Shown: positions 1 to 6,165, counted from the stretch's first letter. The stretch: 7,248 nt of DNA from Verrucomicrobiota bacterium (GCA_003219345.1 QHOP01000404.1:1-7248), one strand, 5' to 3'. Numbers and translations: made by a program. Notes: generated by a model not told the origin, from the sequence alone.

Positions 1-336
1 GCGATGGAAACGACGGACCGATCGAATCACGCAGATGTCCGGATAGTCGCCGGCGCAGAGGTAGCGGATCATCTGATCATGCTGCATGCCCAATTGAATG
101 TCCACGGAGCCGTAAACTCCCGTCGCGTAACAATAAGCCAGTAAAGTCAGCATCATAGCGGACTGGAAGGCCACGCTGTGACTCTCGCGTCCCTCGCGCT
201 CGGCATTCCGGGCGTTAACCTCTTCCATGGCTTCCAGAACAAGTTTCACGAGCGTCTTCTTTCCGATGTAAAGACTCAGGTCGTCCGGGAGGAACCTTCC
301 CTTCCCGGCCGAGTTGATTTGCGAGGTCGATGTCAT
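1..336 (-). CDS. Transposase, DUF772/InsH N-terminal type (partial, C-terminus off the left edge)
   Basis: The reading frame is open from an ATG at 336 down to base 1 (112 codons, no stop), so only the N-terminal part is present. The start is supported by AAAGGA six bases upstream. The fragment has a hydrophobic helix around residues 59-73 (AMMLTLLAYCYATG) followed by VYGS and, near the edge, YLCAGDYPDICVIR with RRFHR at 108-112. This order matches the N-terminal DUF772 domain of IS5/IS1182-like DDE transposases, where the family usually reads YxxG(V/I)YSS, then AGxxPDhrTIxxFRRRH. The DDE catalytic residues would lie outside the window, so it cannot be said whether the copy is intact. It is transcribed divergently from metH, and no terminal inverted repeat could be assigned with confidence in the gap. 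Family recognition is by eye; a non-transposase DUF772 protein remains possible. Confidence 0.62.
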   Translation of the reverse strand, partial: MTSTSQINSAGKGRFLPDDLSLYIGKKTLVKLVLEAMEEVNARNAEREGRESHSVAFQSAMMLTLLAYCYATGVYGSVDIQLGMQHDQMIRYLCAGDYPDICVIRSVRRFHR

Positions 337-370
337 TCGGCATCCTTTCAAATTTACTCTTGTCACGCGA

Positions 371-393
371 GTAACATCGCCCGGGCGGGTTAC
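371..393. promoter_or_regulatory. Near-perfect dyad in the transposase/metH divergent gap
   Basis: GTAAC (371-375) and GTTAC (389-393) flank a perfect 10-bp palindrome, CGCCCGGGCG (378-387), with only AT on one side and G on the other as spacer. The dyad has essentially no loop, so it looks more like a protein-binding site or a transposon-end structure than an RNA hairpin. It lies 35 bp upstream of the transposase start and about 180 bp upstream of metH, and could serve either. The function is inferred from position only. Confidence 0.35.
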
Positions 394-569
394 AAACCGG
401 TGCCGGCGCCGTTAAGAAGAAACAACGATTCAGGAGGGTAACTGGCCTGCCAACGAAACTCCTTGAAAACAATGCTGCTACAGATCATATCTTCTCATCA
501 AGATAGAATGATATTTACATCTTCTGGCGATTGAGGTAGAGGTTGTGTCGAACAATCGAGAATGAATGT

Positions 570-3500
570 ATGAAGTCCGAGCCGAATCGAGCCCAACAGT
601 TGGAGTGCCTGTTGCGAGAACGTATTGTGGTCCTTGACGGCGCCATGGGCACCATGGTGCAGCAACACAAGCTCGACGAAGCGGCATACCGCGGCGAACG
701 ATTCAATCACTGGCACAAAGACCTCAAAGGGCTGCACGATCTGCTTTGCCTGACGCAGCCGCGCATCATCGAGGCAATCCACAGGCAGTACCTCGAAGCC
801 GGTGCCGATCTCATCGAAACCAACACCTTTAACGCGCAGGCGTTGTCGCTCGCCGACTACGGACTGGAGTCGTCGGCCTACGAGATCAACGTCGCCGCGG
901 CTCAATGCGCCCGGCGCGCGGCGGACGCGGTCATGGCGGCCAGCCCAGGAAGGGTGTGCTTCGTCGCCGGCGCGCTCGGTCCGACGAACAAAACCGCGTC
1001 CCTCTCGACCGACGCCAACAACCCCGCGGCGCGAAGCACGACGTTTGATGAGGCCGCTGCCGCCTATTACGAACAGGCGAAGGGGCTCCTGGATGGCGGA
1101 GCTGATCTTCTGTTGGTCGAAACGATTTTCGATACGCTGATTGCCAAGGCCGCGTTCTTTGCGATCCTGAAACTGTTCGAAGAGCGCGGAATCGCGCCGC
1201 TTCCCTGTTTTGCCAACGCCGCGCATCCCGCATCCCGCACCACGCAGCGCGTCGTTCCCCTGATGGCCTCGGTCACTTTCATTCAGCCCAGCCCCAAAGG
1301 CAGCTTTACCGGCCAATCCATCGAAGCGTTCTGGAATTCCATTTCACACGTGCCGTTGCTCAGCGTCGGCATGAACTGCGCCCTGGGACCGAAGGAACTT
1401 CGCCCGCGCATCGAAGAACTTTCCCTGGTCGCGCCGATTTACGTCAGCGCTTATCCCAACGCGGGCCTGCCCAATCCGCTGCTCCCCACCGGTTTTCCGG
1501 AGACCCCGGAAACACTCGCGCCGCAGTTGAAGGACTGGGCGCAGAACGGCTGGCTGAACATCATCGGCGGCTGCTGCGGCACCACCCCGGCGCACATCAA
1601 AGCCATCGCTGATGCCGTGCGCGGTTTCGCTCCGCGCAAGCCGCCGGACGTGGAACCTTATCTTCGCTTGAGCGGGCTGGAGGCGGTAACGATTCCAGGG
1701 AACAGGGTCGGAGTCTCCAACGCCTCCATCAACTTCGTTAACATCGGCGAACGCACCAACGTTGCCGGTTCGCCGAAATTTGCGCAACTCATCAAAGCCG
1801 GCGACTTCGAGGCGGCCCTGGCCATTGCCCGTCAGCAGGTGGAGAACGGCGCGCAGGTCATCGACGTCTGCATGGACGAAGGCATGATCGACGGCGTGGC
1901 GGCGATGACGCGGTTCCTCAATCTGGTCGCTGGCGAGGACAGTATCGCCAGGGTCCCGATCATGATCGACTCGTCGAAGTGGTCGGTCATTGAAGCGGGA
2001 CTGAAATGCACCCTGGGCAAAGGCATCGTCAACTCGATCAGCCTCAAGGAAGGCGAAGAAAAGTTCCTTCTCCAGGCGACCCTCATCCGCCATTATGGCG
2101 CGAGTGTTGTGGTGATGGCCTTCGACGAACGCGGCCAGGCCGACAACTTTGAGCGCCGGACCCAGGTCTGCCAACGCGCTTACGACCTGCTCACGCAGAA
2201 GGTCGGCTTCGCCCCGCAGGACATCATTTTCGACCCGAACGTCCTCACCGTCGGCACCGGCATGGAGGAGCACGCCAACTATGCCGTCGATTTCATTCGC
2301 GCAACGAAGTGGATCAAAGAGAATCTTCCGCTCGCGAAAGTCAGCGGCGGCATCAGCAACATCAGCTTCAGCTTCCGCGGCAACAACGCCGTGCGTGAGG
2401 CGATGCACAGCGCGTTCCTTTACCACGCCATCAAAGCCGGCCTCGACATGGGCATTGTCAATGCCGGCATGCTGGAGGTCTATGAGGAAATCCCCAGGGA
2501 CCTGCTCGCAGTCGTCGAGGACGTGCTGCTCAACCGCCGGCCCGACGCCACGGAGCGGCTGATCAAGTTCGCCGAATCGGTGAAGAAGAAAGACAAAGCG
2601 GACGCGGTTGAAGACGAGTGGCGAATGGGTACAATCGAAGAAAGGCTGAGCCATGCGCTCGTCAAGGGCATCGTCGATTACATCGACCAGGACATCGAAG
2701 AAGCCCGCCGGAAATACGGCAGACCGCTCGCCGTGATCGAAGGCCCGCTGATGGCCGGTATGAACGTCGTCGGGGATTTGTTCGGCTCCGGTAAAATGTT
2801 TTTGCCGCAAGTCGTCAAATCCGCGCGGGTGATGAAGAAAGCCGTAGCTTACCTGCTCCCATTCATGGAGGAGGAAAAGAAGGCCGGCGGCGCCGTAAAC
2901 AAATATGCCGGCAAGGTGCTCATGGCGACCGTCAAGGGCGATGTGCACGACATCGGCAAAAACATTGTCGGCGTCGTGCTCGGCTGTAATAACTACGAAG
3001 TGATCGACCTTGGAGTGATGGTGCCGTGCGAGAAGATTCTTGAGACCGCACGCGAGCAGAAGGTGGACATCATTGGTTTGAGCGGCCTCATCACGCCGTC
3101 GCTAGACGAAATGACGCACGTCGCCAGGGAAATGGAGCGCGAAGGCTTCACGGTCCCGCTGCTCATCGGCGGCGCGACCACAAGCAAGGCGCATACGGCA
3201 GTGAAGATTGCACCCGCTTTCAGTCAGCCGGTGGTCCATGTCCTGGACGCCAGCCGCGCCGTGCCAGTGGTCGGCAGCCTCATCAGCGCCGAGCAGAAGC
3301 CTGCGTTTATTCAAACGATCCGCAACGAATACGACCGCATCCGCGCCCAGCACGCCGGCCAATCCGCGAAGCTCATCCACCTCGAACAGGCTCGTGCCCG
3401 CGCGCCGAAGTTGACTTTCAGCGATCTGCCACGCCCCGAATTCATCGGCGTGCGCGTGCTCGCTTGTGACGGTAGGGCGGGCTGTCCCCAGCCCGCCGCC

Positions 3501-4496
3501 AACGCTGGCTTATCAGTCGCACGGCGCGGTGAGGACACCGCGCCCTACCCCATTTCGCTCTCAGACCTCGTCCCCTTCATCGATTGGTCCCCTTTCTTCC
3601 ATACCTGGGAACTGCGCGGCCGTTATCCGGCAATCCTGAACCACGAGAAACATGGCGAGGAAGCCCGCAAACTATTCGACGACGCGCAAAAGCTGCTCGA
3701 CGAAATTGTCAGCAAGAAACTGCTTCAACCGCGCGGTATCTATGGATTGTTCCCCGCCAATCGCGTCGGTGACGACGTGGAACTCTACACGGACGAATCG
3801 CGAGCCAAGGTCCTCACAACCTTTCATTTCCTTCGTCAACAAATTGAGAAGCCCGACGGCCAGCCGAACTATTGCCTCGCCGACTTCGTCGCGCCTGAAA
3901 TCCATCAACCCCTCAACCCTCAACCCGCCGACCACCTTGGCGCCTTCGCCGTCACCAGCGGCCACGGCCTGAAGGAACTCGTCGAAAAATTCAAAAAGGA
4001 CCACGACGACTACAACGCGATTATGGCCGAAGCGCTCGCGGATCGCCTGGCCGAAGCCTTCGCCGAGTACCTTCACAAACGCGCCCGCGAAGAATGGGGC
4101 TACGGAAAGAACGAAAAACTCTCCCACGAAGACCTCATCGAAGAAAAATATCGCGGCATCCGACCGGCCGCCGGTTATCCCGCCTGCCCCGACCACACCG
4201 AAAAGCGGATTCTCTGGCAACTGCTCGACGCGGAGAAGAACGCTGGCATCCAACTCACCGAGAGCTGCGCCATGTGGCCCGCCAGCAGCGTCAGCGGCCT
4301 CTATTTTGCGCACCCGGAATCAAAGTATTTCGCCGTTGGCAAACTCGGCCGCGATCAACTCCTGGACTACCACCTCCGCAAAGGCATCACCCTGCAGGAG
4401 GTCGAGAGATGGCTGGGACCGTACTTGAATTACGACCCGACGAAAGCTGCTGCCGCAAGCCCGCCGGCCGCCTGCGCGTGCGGTCTGTCCCACTGA
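570..4496 (+). CDS. metH: Cobalamin-dependent methionine synthase (5-methyltetrahydrofolate--homocysteine methyltransferase)
   Basis: Transfers a methyl group from 5-methyl-tetrahydrofolate to homocysteine through protein-bound methylcobalamin, giving methionine and tetrahydrofolate; cytoplasmic. Numbering is from the ATG at 570 (1308 aa; E. coli MetH is 1227). The homocysteine domain (about 14-330) has the zinc cysteines C270 in MNCALGP and C335/C336 in GGCCGTTP. The pterin domain (about 370-640) has NIGERTNVAGS at 391-401. The B12 cap helices start near 690. The B12 Rossmann domain has the DxHxxG motif (D791, H793 as cobalt ligand, G796), SGL at 838-840 and GGATTS. The AdoMet reactivation domain (about 1005-1291) has FPANRVGDD and RPAAGYPACPDHTEK (R1198). 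The ATG gives the N-terminal length seen in E. coli; an in-frame TTG at 543, with GAGG six bases upstream, is the alternative. Two in-frame insertions (residues 213-230 and 968-994) and a 17-residue Ala/Cys tail ending CACGLSH account for most of the extra length. Confidence 0.96.
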   Translation: MKSEPNRAQQLECLLRERIVVLDGAMGTMVQQHKLDEAAYRGERFNHWHKDLKGLHDLLCLTQPRIIEAIHRQYLEAGADLIETNTFNAQALSLADYGLESSAYEINVAAAQCARRAADAVMAASPGRVCFVAGALGPTNKTASLSTDANNPAARSTTFDEAAAAYYEQAKGLLDGGADLLLVETIFDTLIAKAAFFAILKLFEERGIAPLPCFANAAHPASRTTQRVVPLMASVTFIQPSPKGSFTGQSIEAFWNSISHVPLLSVGMNCALGPKELRPRIEELSLVAPIYVSAYPNAGLPNPLLPTGFPETPETLAPQLKDWAQNGWLNIIGGCCGTTPAHIKAIADAVRGFAPRKPPDVEPYLRLSGLEAVTIPGNRVGVSNASINFVNIGERTNVAGSPKFAQLIKAGDFEAALAIARQQVENGAQVIDVCMDEGMIDGVAAMTRFLNLVAGEDSIARVPIMIDSSKWSVIEAGLKCTLGKGIVNSISLKEGEEKFLLQATLIRHYGASVVVMAFDERGQADNFERRTQVCQRAYDLLTQKVGFAPQDIIFDPNVLTVGTGMEEHANYAVDFIRATKWIKENLPLAKVSGGISNISFSFRGNNAVREAMHSAFLYHAIKAGLDMGIVNAGMLEVYEEIPRDLLAVVEDVLLNRRPDATERLIKFAESVKKKDKADAVEDEWRMGTIEERLSHALVKGIVDYIDQDIEEARRKYGRPLAVIEGPLMAGMNVVGDLFGSGKMFLPQVVKSARVMKKAVAYLLPFMEEEKKAGGAVNKYAGKVLMATVKGDVHDIGKNIVGVVLGCNNYEVIDLGVMVPCEKILETAREQKVDIIGLSGLITPSLDEMTHVAREMEREGFTVPLLIGGATTSKAHTAVKIAPAFSQPVVHVLDASRAVPVVGSLISAEQKPAFIQTIRNEYDRIRAQHAGQSAKLIHLEQARARAPKLTFSDLPRPEFIGVRVLACDGRAGCPQPAANAGLSVARRGEDTAPYPISLSDLVPFIDWSPFFHTWELRGRYPAILNHEKHGEEARKLFDDAQKLLDEIVSKKLLQPRGIYGLFPANRVGDDVELYTDESRAKVLTTFHFLRQQIEKPDGQPNYCLADFVAPEIHQPLNPQPADHLGAFAVTSGHGLKELVEKFKKDHDDYNAIMAEALADRLAEAFAEYLHKRAREEWGYGKNEKLSHEDLIEEKYRGIRPAAGYPACPDHTEKRILWQLLDAEKNAGIQLTESCAMWPASSVSGLYFAHPESKYFAVGKLGRDQLLDYHLRKGITLQEVERWLGPYLNYDPTKAAAASPPAACACGLSH
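1201..1259. repeat. 54-bp in-frame insertion in metH bounded by TTCCC direct repeats
   Basis: TTCCC occurs at 1201-1205 and again at 1255-1259, exactly 54 bp apart. Removing one copy plus the 49 bp between them restores the peptide IAPLPLMASVTFIQ, which is how MetH proteins normally read between the FEERG helix and the next strand of the homocysteine domain. The inserted 18 residues (213-230 from the ATG at 570) have no counterpart in E. coli MetH as remembered. The insert contains a tandem GCATCCCGCATCCCGCACC. It looks like insertion of a short repeat with a 5-bp target duplication, with the frame kept. The duplication is seen directly; the origin is inferred. Confidence 0.55.
3471..3549. 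repeat. REP-like inverted double hairpin inside metH (GTAG-headed)
   Basis: A 79-bp element with two hairpins facing each other. On the plus strand, GTAG (3472-3475) is followed by the stem GGCGGGCTG (3476-3484), the loop TCCC, and CAGCCCGCC (3489-3497). On the right, GGCGCGGTG (3523-3531), the loop AGGA and CACCGCGCC (3536-3544) are followed by CTAC (3545-3548), which is GTAG on the other strand. Read from each GTAG, the two 9-bp stems differ at two base pairs, and both differences are compensatory. A tetranucleotide head plus hairpin, in inverted pairs, is the known layout of REP/BIME elements. With 2 further bp (81 in all) it adds 27 residues, 968-994 of MetH, in the linker before the reactivation domain; skipping these leaves VLACDISLSDLVPFIDW, a normal MetH junction. 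Confidence 0.8.
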
Positions 4497-4517
4497 CAAC
4501 GCGGCTTGCATTGCGCC

Positions 4518-4573
4518 GGTTCGATGTTCAATGTCGGAAGTTTTTCTGCGGTTTGGTTCCGGCTCCGCCGCGC
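4518..4573 (+). repeat. Heptamer-repeat tract, copy A, 3' of metH
   Basis: Begins 21 bp after the metH stop. It contains three consecutive heptamers, GTTCGAT, GTTCAAT and GTCGGAA (4519-4539), then GTTTTTC, and a conserved tail GGTTTGG followed by a GCCGCGC-type end. The same order occurs in the same orientation at 6775-6839 after the cytochrome gene, so this is a dispersed element rather than unique sequence. It is not a standard terminator: it has a T run but no obvious stem in front of it. The function is unknown. Confidence 0.6.
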
Positions 4574-4584
4574 GTAACGACTAC

Positions 4585-4686
4585 CCATGAACCGACCCAC
4601 CCCTGGCCCCTCCCAGGAGGGGAACTCGGCAAGCGCGCCCCGACATTGGCTCCCCTCCTCCGGAGGGGTTGGGGGTGGGTTCATGG
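4585..4686. repeat. 102-bp palindromic element with terminal CCATGAACC arms
   Basis: The element starts with CCATGAACC (4585-4593) and ends with its complement GGTTCATGG (4678-4686). Each arm carries its own mini-hairpin: CCCCTCC / GGAGGGG at 4607-4622 and CCCCTCC / GGAGGGG at 4652-4668. The arms align over about 38 bp with a few gaps. It is probably a dispersed MITE/REP-like repeat. It contributes a spurious in-frame ATG (4587) upstream of the next gene, which would make that protein 73 residues too long. Confidence 0.7.
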
Positions 4687-4763
4687 TCTCGATGCGTGCG
4701 CAAAAGCGAAAGGAGGCCCTCCACAAAATCTTCACCGACTGCTGCAAACTTCCCGCTCTGCGT

Positions 4764-4793
4764 TTGACGCCGGGGCGGGAACCTCCCTATCCT
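4764..4793 (+). promoter_or_regulatory. Candidate sigma-70-type promoter for the Gfo/Idh-like gene
   Basis: TTGACG (4764-4769, 5/6 to the -35 consensus) is followed after 18 bp by TATCCT (4788-4793, 4/6 to -10). The predicted transcription start would be near 4800, only a few bases before the ATG at 4806, so the mRNA would be nearly leaderless. That fits the lack of a clear Shine-Dalgarno before this ATG. The site is weak by sequence alone in a GC-rich genome. Confidence 0.3.
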
Positions 4794-4805
4794 GCGGAAA
4801 AATCT

Positions 4806-5786
4806 ATGAACTTCCTGCCAAAGCTCGTCTTTTCTATCGTATTCGTCATGACTCTCGCTGCGAATGCTGCTGACGAATTGCGCATCGGCCTGATCGGGTT
4901 GGACACCTCGCACGTCACGGCCTTCAGCGCCTTGCTCAACGATCCGAAGGCTCCGAACCATGTCTCCGGCGCGAAGGTCGTCGCCGCGTTCAAAGGCGGC
5001 AGCCCGGACATCGAATCGAGCTGGTCTCGCGTCGATGGTTACACCAAAGAACTGCGCGAGAAGTACAGCGTAAGCCTCTTTGACAACCTCGAGGAACTGT
5101 GCCGGCACGTGGACGCCGTCATGCTGGAGAGCGTGGATGGCCGGCCGCACCTTGAACAGGCCAGACCGGTCATCAAAGCCCGCAAACGACTCTATATCGA
5201 CAAACCGATGGCGGGTTCGTTGAAAGACGTCATCGAAATCTTTCGTCTCGCGAAGGAAGCCGGCGTGCCCGTGTTCAGCTCGTCGTCGCTCCGTTACGGC
5301 AAGAACACACAAGCCGTCCGCAACGGCTCCGTCGGCAAAGTTTTGCGCGCCGAAACCTGGAGTCCTTGTCCTCTGGAGAAAACGCACCACGACCTTTTCT
5401 GGTATGGTGTCCACGGTGTCGAATCTCTCTTCGCCGTGATGGGAACCGGTTGCGAAAGCGTCAAGCGCGGCGCGACCGCCGACGGGCGAATCGAGGTCAC
5501 CGGGACCTGGAAGGGCGGGCGGGTGGGCATTTACCGGGAGGACCCGAAGGGCTACGGCGGAATTGCGAGAGGTGAAAAGGGAGAAAGCCCGGTCGGCGCG
5601 TATGAGGGTTATCATCCACTCGTTGCCGAGGTGGTGAAGTTCTTTCAGAGCGGCGTCGCGCCCGTGCCGCCGGAGGAAACCATCGAACTCTTCGCGTTCA
5701 TGGAAGCCGCCGACGAAAGCAAAGACCGCGGCGCCGCCGAGGTGAAGATTGCGGACGTGCTGAAACGCGCCGGTCCAACGCGCTAA
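4806..5786 (+). CDS. Secreted Gfo/Idh/MocA-family oxidoreductase-like protein
   Basis: 326 aa, about the family's usual length. Residues 1-22 form a Sec-type signal peptide (MNFLPK, hydrophobic core to about 18, ANAA), with no twin arginine. The mature part opens with the nucleotide-binding strand LRIGLIGLDTSH (25-36), in which the usual GxGxxG is replaced by GLIGLDTSH. The catalytic-lysine motif of the family (EKP) appears as DKP at 132-134, in LYIDKPMAG. FWYGVHGVE (198-206) supplies the histidine region typical of the C-terminal domain. It is likely NAD(P)-dependent, acting on a sugar or polyol, but the substrate cannot be told. The ATG at 4806 is chosen because it is the only start giving a signal peptide; in-frame ATGs at 4587 and 4692 would place it internally, and 4587 lies in a repeat. 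The gene stands alone, with repeats on both sides. Confidence 0.82.
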   Translation: MNFLPKLVFSIVFVMTLAANAADELRIGLIGLDTSHVTAFSALLNDPKAPNHVSGAKVVAAFKGGSPDIESSWSRVDGYTKELREKYSVSLFDNLEELCRHVDAVMLESVDGRPHLEQARPVIKARKRLYIDKPMAGSLKDVIEIFRLAKEAGVPVFSSSSLRYGKNTQAVRNGSVGKVLRAETWSPCPLEKTHHDLFWYGVHGVESLFAVMGTGCESVKRGATADGRIEVTGTWKGGRVGIYREDPKGYGGIARGEKGESPVGAYEGYHPLVAEVVKFFQSGVAPVPPEETIELFAFMEAADESKDRGAAEVKIADVLKRAGPTR

Positions 5787-5808
5787 AGAAAACCTCAGAC
5801 CTTCTCGT

Positions 5809-5886
5809 GTAGCAGCCGAGGTGACGAGGCTCAAATTTCTTCAGGAACAAAAGAAAAGGTCAGAGCCTCCTCACGTCGGCTGCTAC
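5809..5886. repeat. Second GTAG-headed inverted double hairpin (REP-like)
   Basis: A 78-bp element with 24-bp arms (5809-5832 and 5863-5886) that match as inverted repeats at 22 of 24 positions. Each arm begins GTAGCAGCC when read inward from its outer end. Each arm also folds alone: AGCC pairs with GGCT, then tandem G.A/A.G mismatches, then one closing pair around a GTGA loop. The two arm differences (5820 and 5825 against 5875 and 5870) are exactly this closing pair, G-C in one and C-G in the other, so they are compensatory. The primary sequence differs from the element in metH, but head, inverted pairing and overall size are the same. Confidence 0.75.
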
Positions 5887-5891
5887 TTTTT
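5809..5891 (+). terminator. Possible intrinsic terminator of the Gfo/Idh-like gene, made from the REP-like element
   Basis: The two 24-bp arms can pair with each other as one long stem (22 of 24) over a 30-nt A-rich loop, and the right arm is followed directly by TTTTT (5887-5891). It lies 22 bp after the stop codon. The long loop and short T run make efficiency uncertain. The alternative fold into two separate small hairpins would compete. Confidence 0.4.
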
Positions 5892-5979
5892 CGAGAGGCC
5901 CGCTGGGGCCGCTCTGAGCCTGGATGCAAGCTCTTGATGTCATACGGCCCTGATAACAATCAGAAGCGCCACCCGAGGT

Positions 5980-6055
5980 GGGGATCGTGCTCGTCCTCCT
6001 CCTCGTCCTCGAAAAGTCTTGAAACTGACGAGGACGAGGAGGAGCGAAATTCCCC
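5980..6055. repeat. CTC/GAG-rich inverted repeat
   Basis: CTCCTCCTCGTCCTCG (5996-6011) is perfectly complementary to 6029-6044, with a 17-nt loop. The match extends outward if 6 nt are taken as inserted in the left arm, and again at GGGGA (5980-5984) against TCCCC (6051-6055). The left strand is almost pure pyrimidine and the right almost pure purine. There is no T run after it, so it is not called a terminator. It is probably another dispersed palindromic element whose arms have slipped by two triplet units. Confidence 0.6.
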
Positions 6056-6137
6056 CGGTCAACGTCAAATTTTTTCAAGCACTTGCGTCGGACTTTAGAG
6101 CAGCCCTGACAGGCCGCTGGTGCGCTGAGAAAAAGCT

Positions 6138-6165
6138 TGTAACCCGGTTGTCCCCCAGGTTGTCT
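6138..6165 (+). promoter_or_regulatory. Candidate ECF-sigma promoter for the cytochrome gene
   Basis: TGTAACC (6138-6144), a 17-bp spacer, then GTCT (6162-6165). ECF-type promoters commonly carry an AAC-containing -35 box and a GTC-containing -10 box at this spacing. The start would fall near 6172, leaving about 30 nt of leader before the ATG at 6203. No matching pair was found before the other genes. The assignment is by pattern and placement only. Confidence 0.42.

Noticed and set aside
463..491. TTGAAA-N17-CATATC as a metH promoter, or TAGAAT (504-509) as a -10 box
   Set aside because: The first has a -10 matching at only 3 of 6, and the second has no -35 at the right distance. Too weak to call.
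337..569. Cobalamin, SAM or SAH riboswitch ahead of metH
   Set aside because: The B12-box core (GCCACTG-like) and the other conserved blocks are not found, and no matching pairing scheme was seen.
1344..2948. 534-codon open frame on the minus strand inside metH
   Set aside because: It is antisense to highly conserved MetH domains. The frame is open because of GC-rich codon bias, and the peptide has no recognisable domain.
3903..3925. Tandem TCAACCC-like units in metH as a third insertion
   Set aside because: The protein length around it is close to normal for MetH (VAPEIHQPLNPQPADHLGAF), so it is at most a small composition quirk.
4709..4716. Strong Shine-Dalgarno-like AAAGGAGG
   Set aside because: No start codon follows at a usable distance, and it is about 90 bases from the chosen ATG.
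4587..4805. N-terminal extension of the Gfo/Idh-like protein from ATG 4587 or 4692
   Set aside because: 4587 lies in a palindromic repeat, and both starts would bury the signal peptide that begins at 4806.
4581..5834. 417-codon open frame on the minus strand across the Gfo/Idh-like gene
   Set aside because: It is a shadow of the sense gene and begins and ends in repeats. The sense strand has a signal peptide and family motifs.
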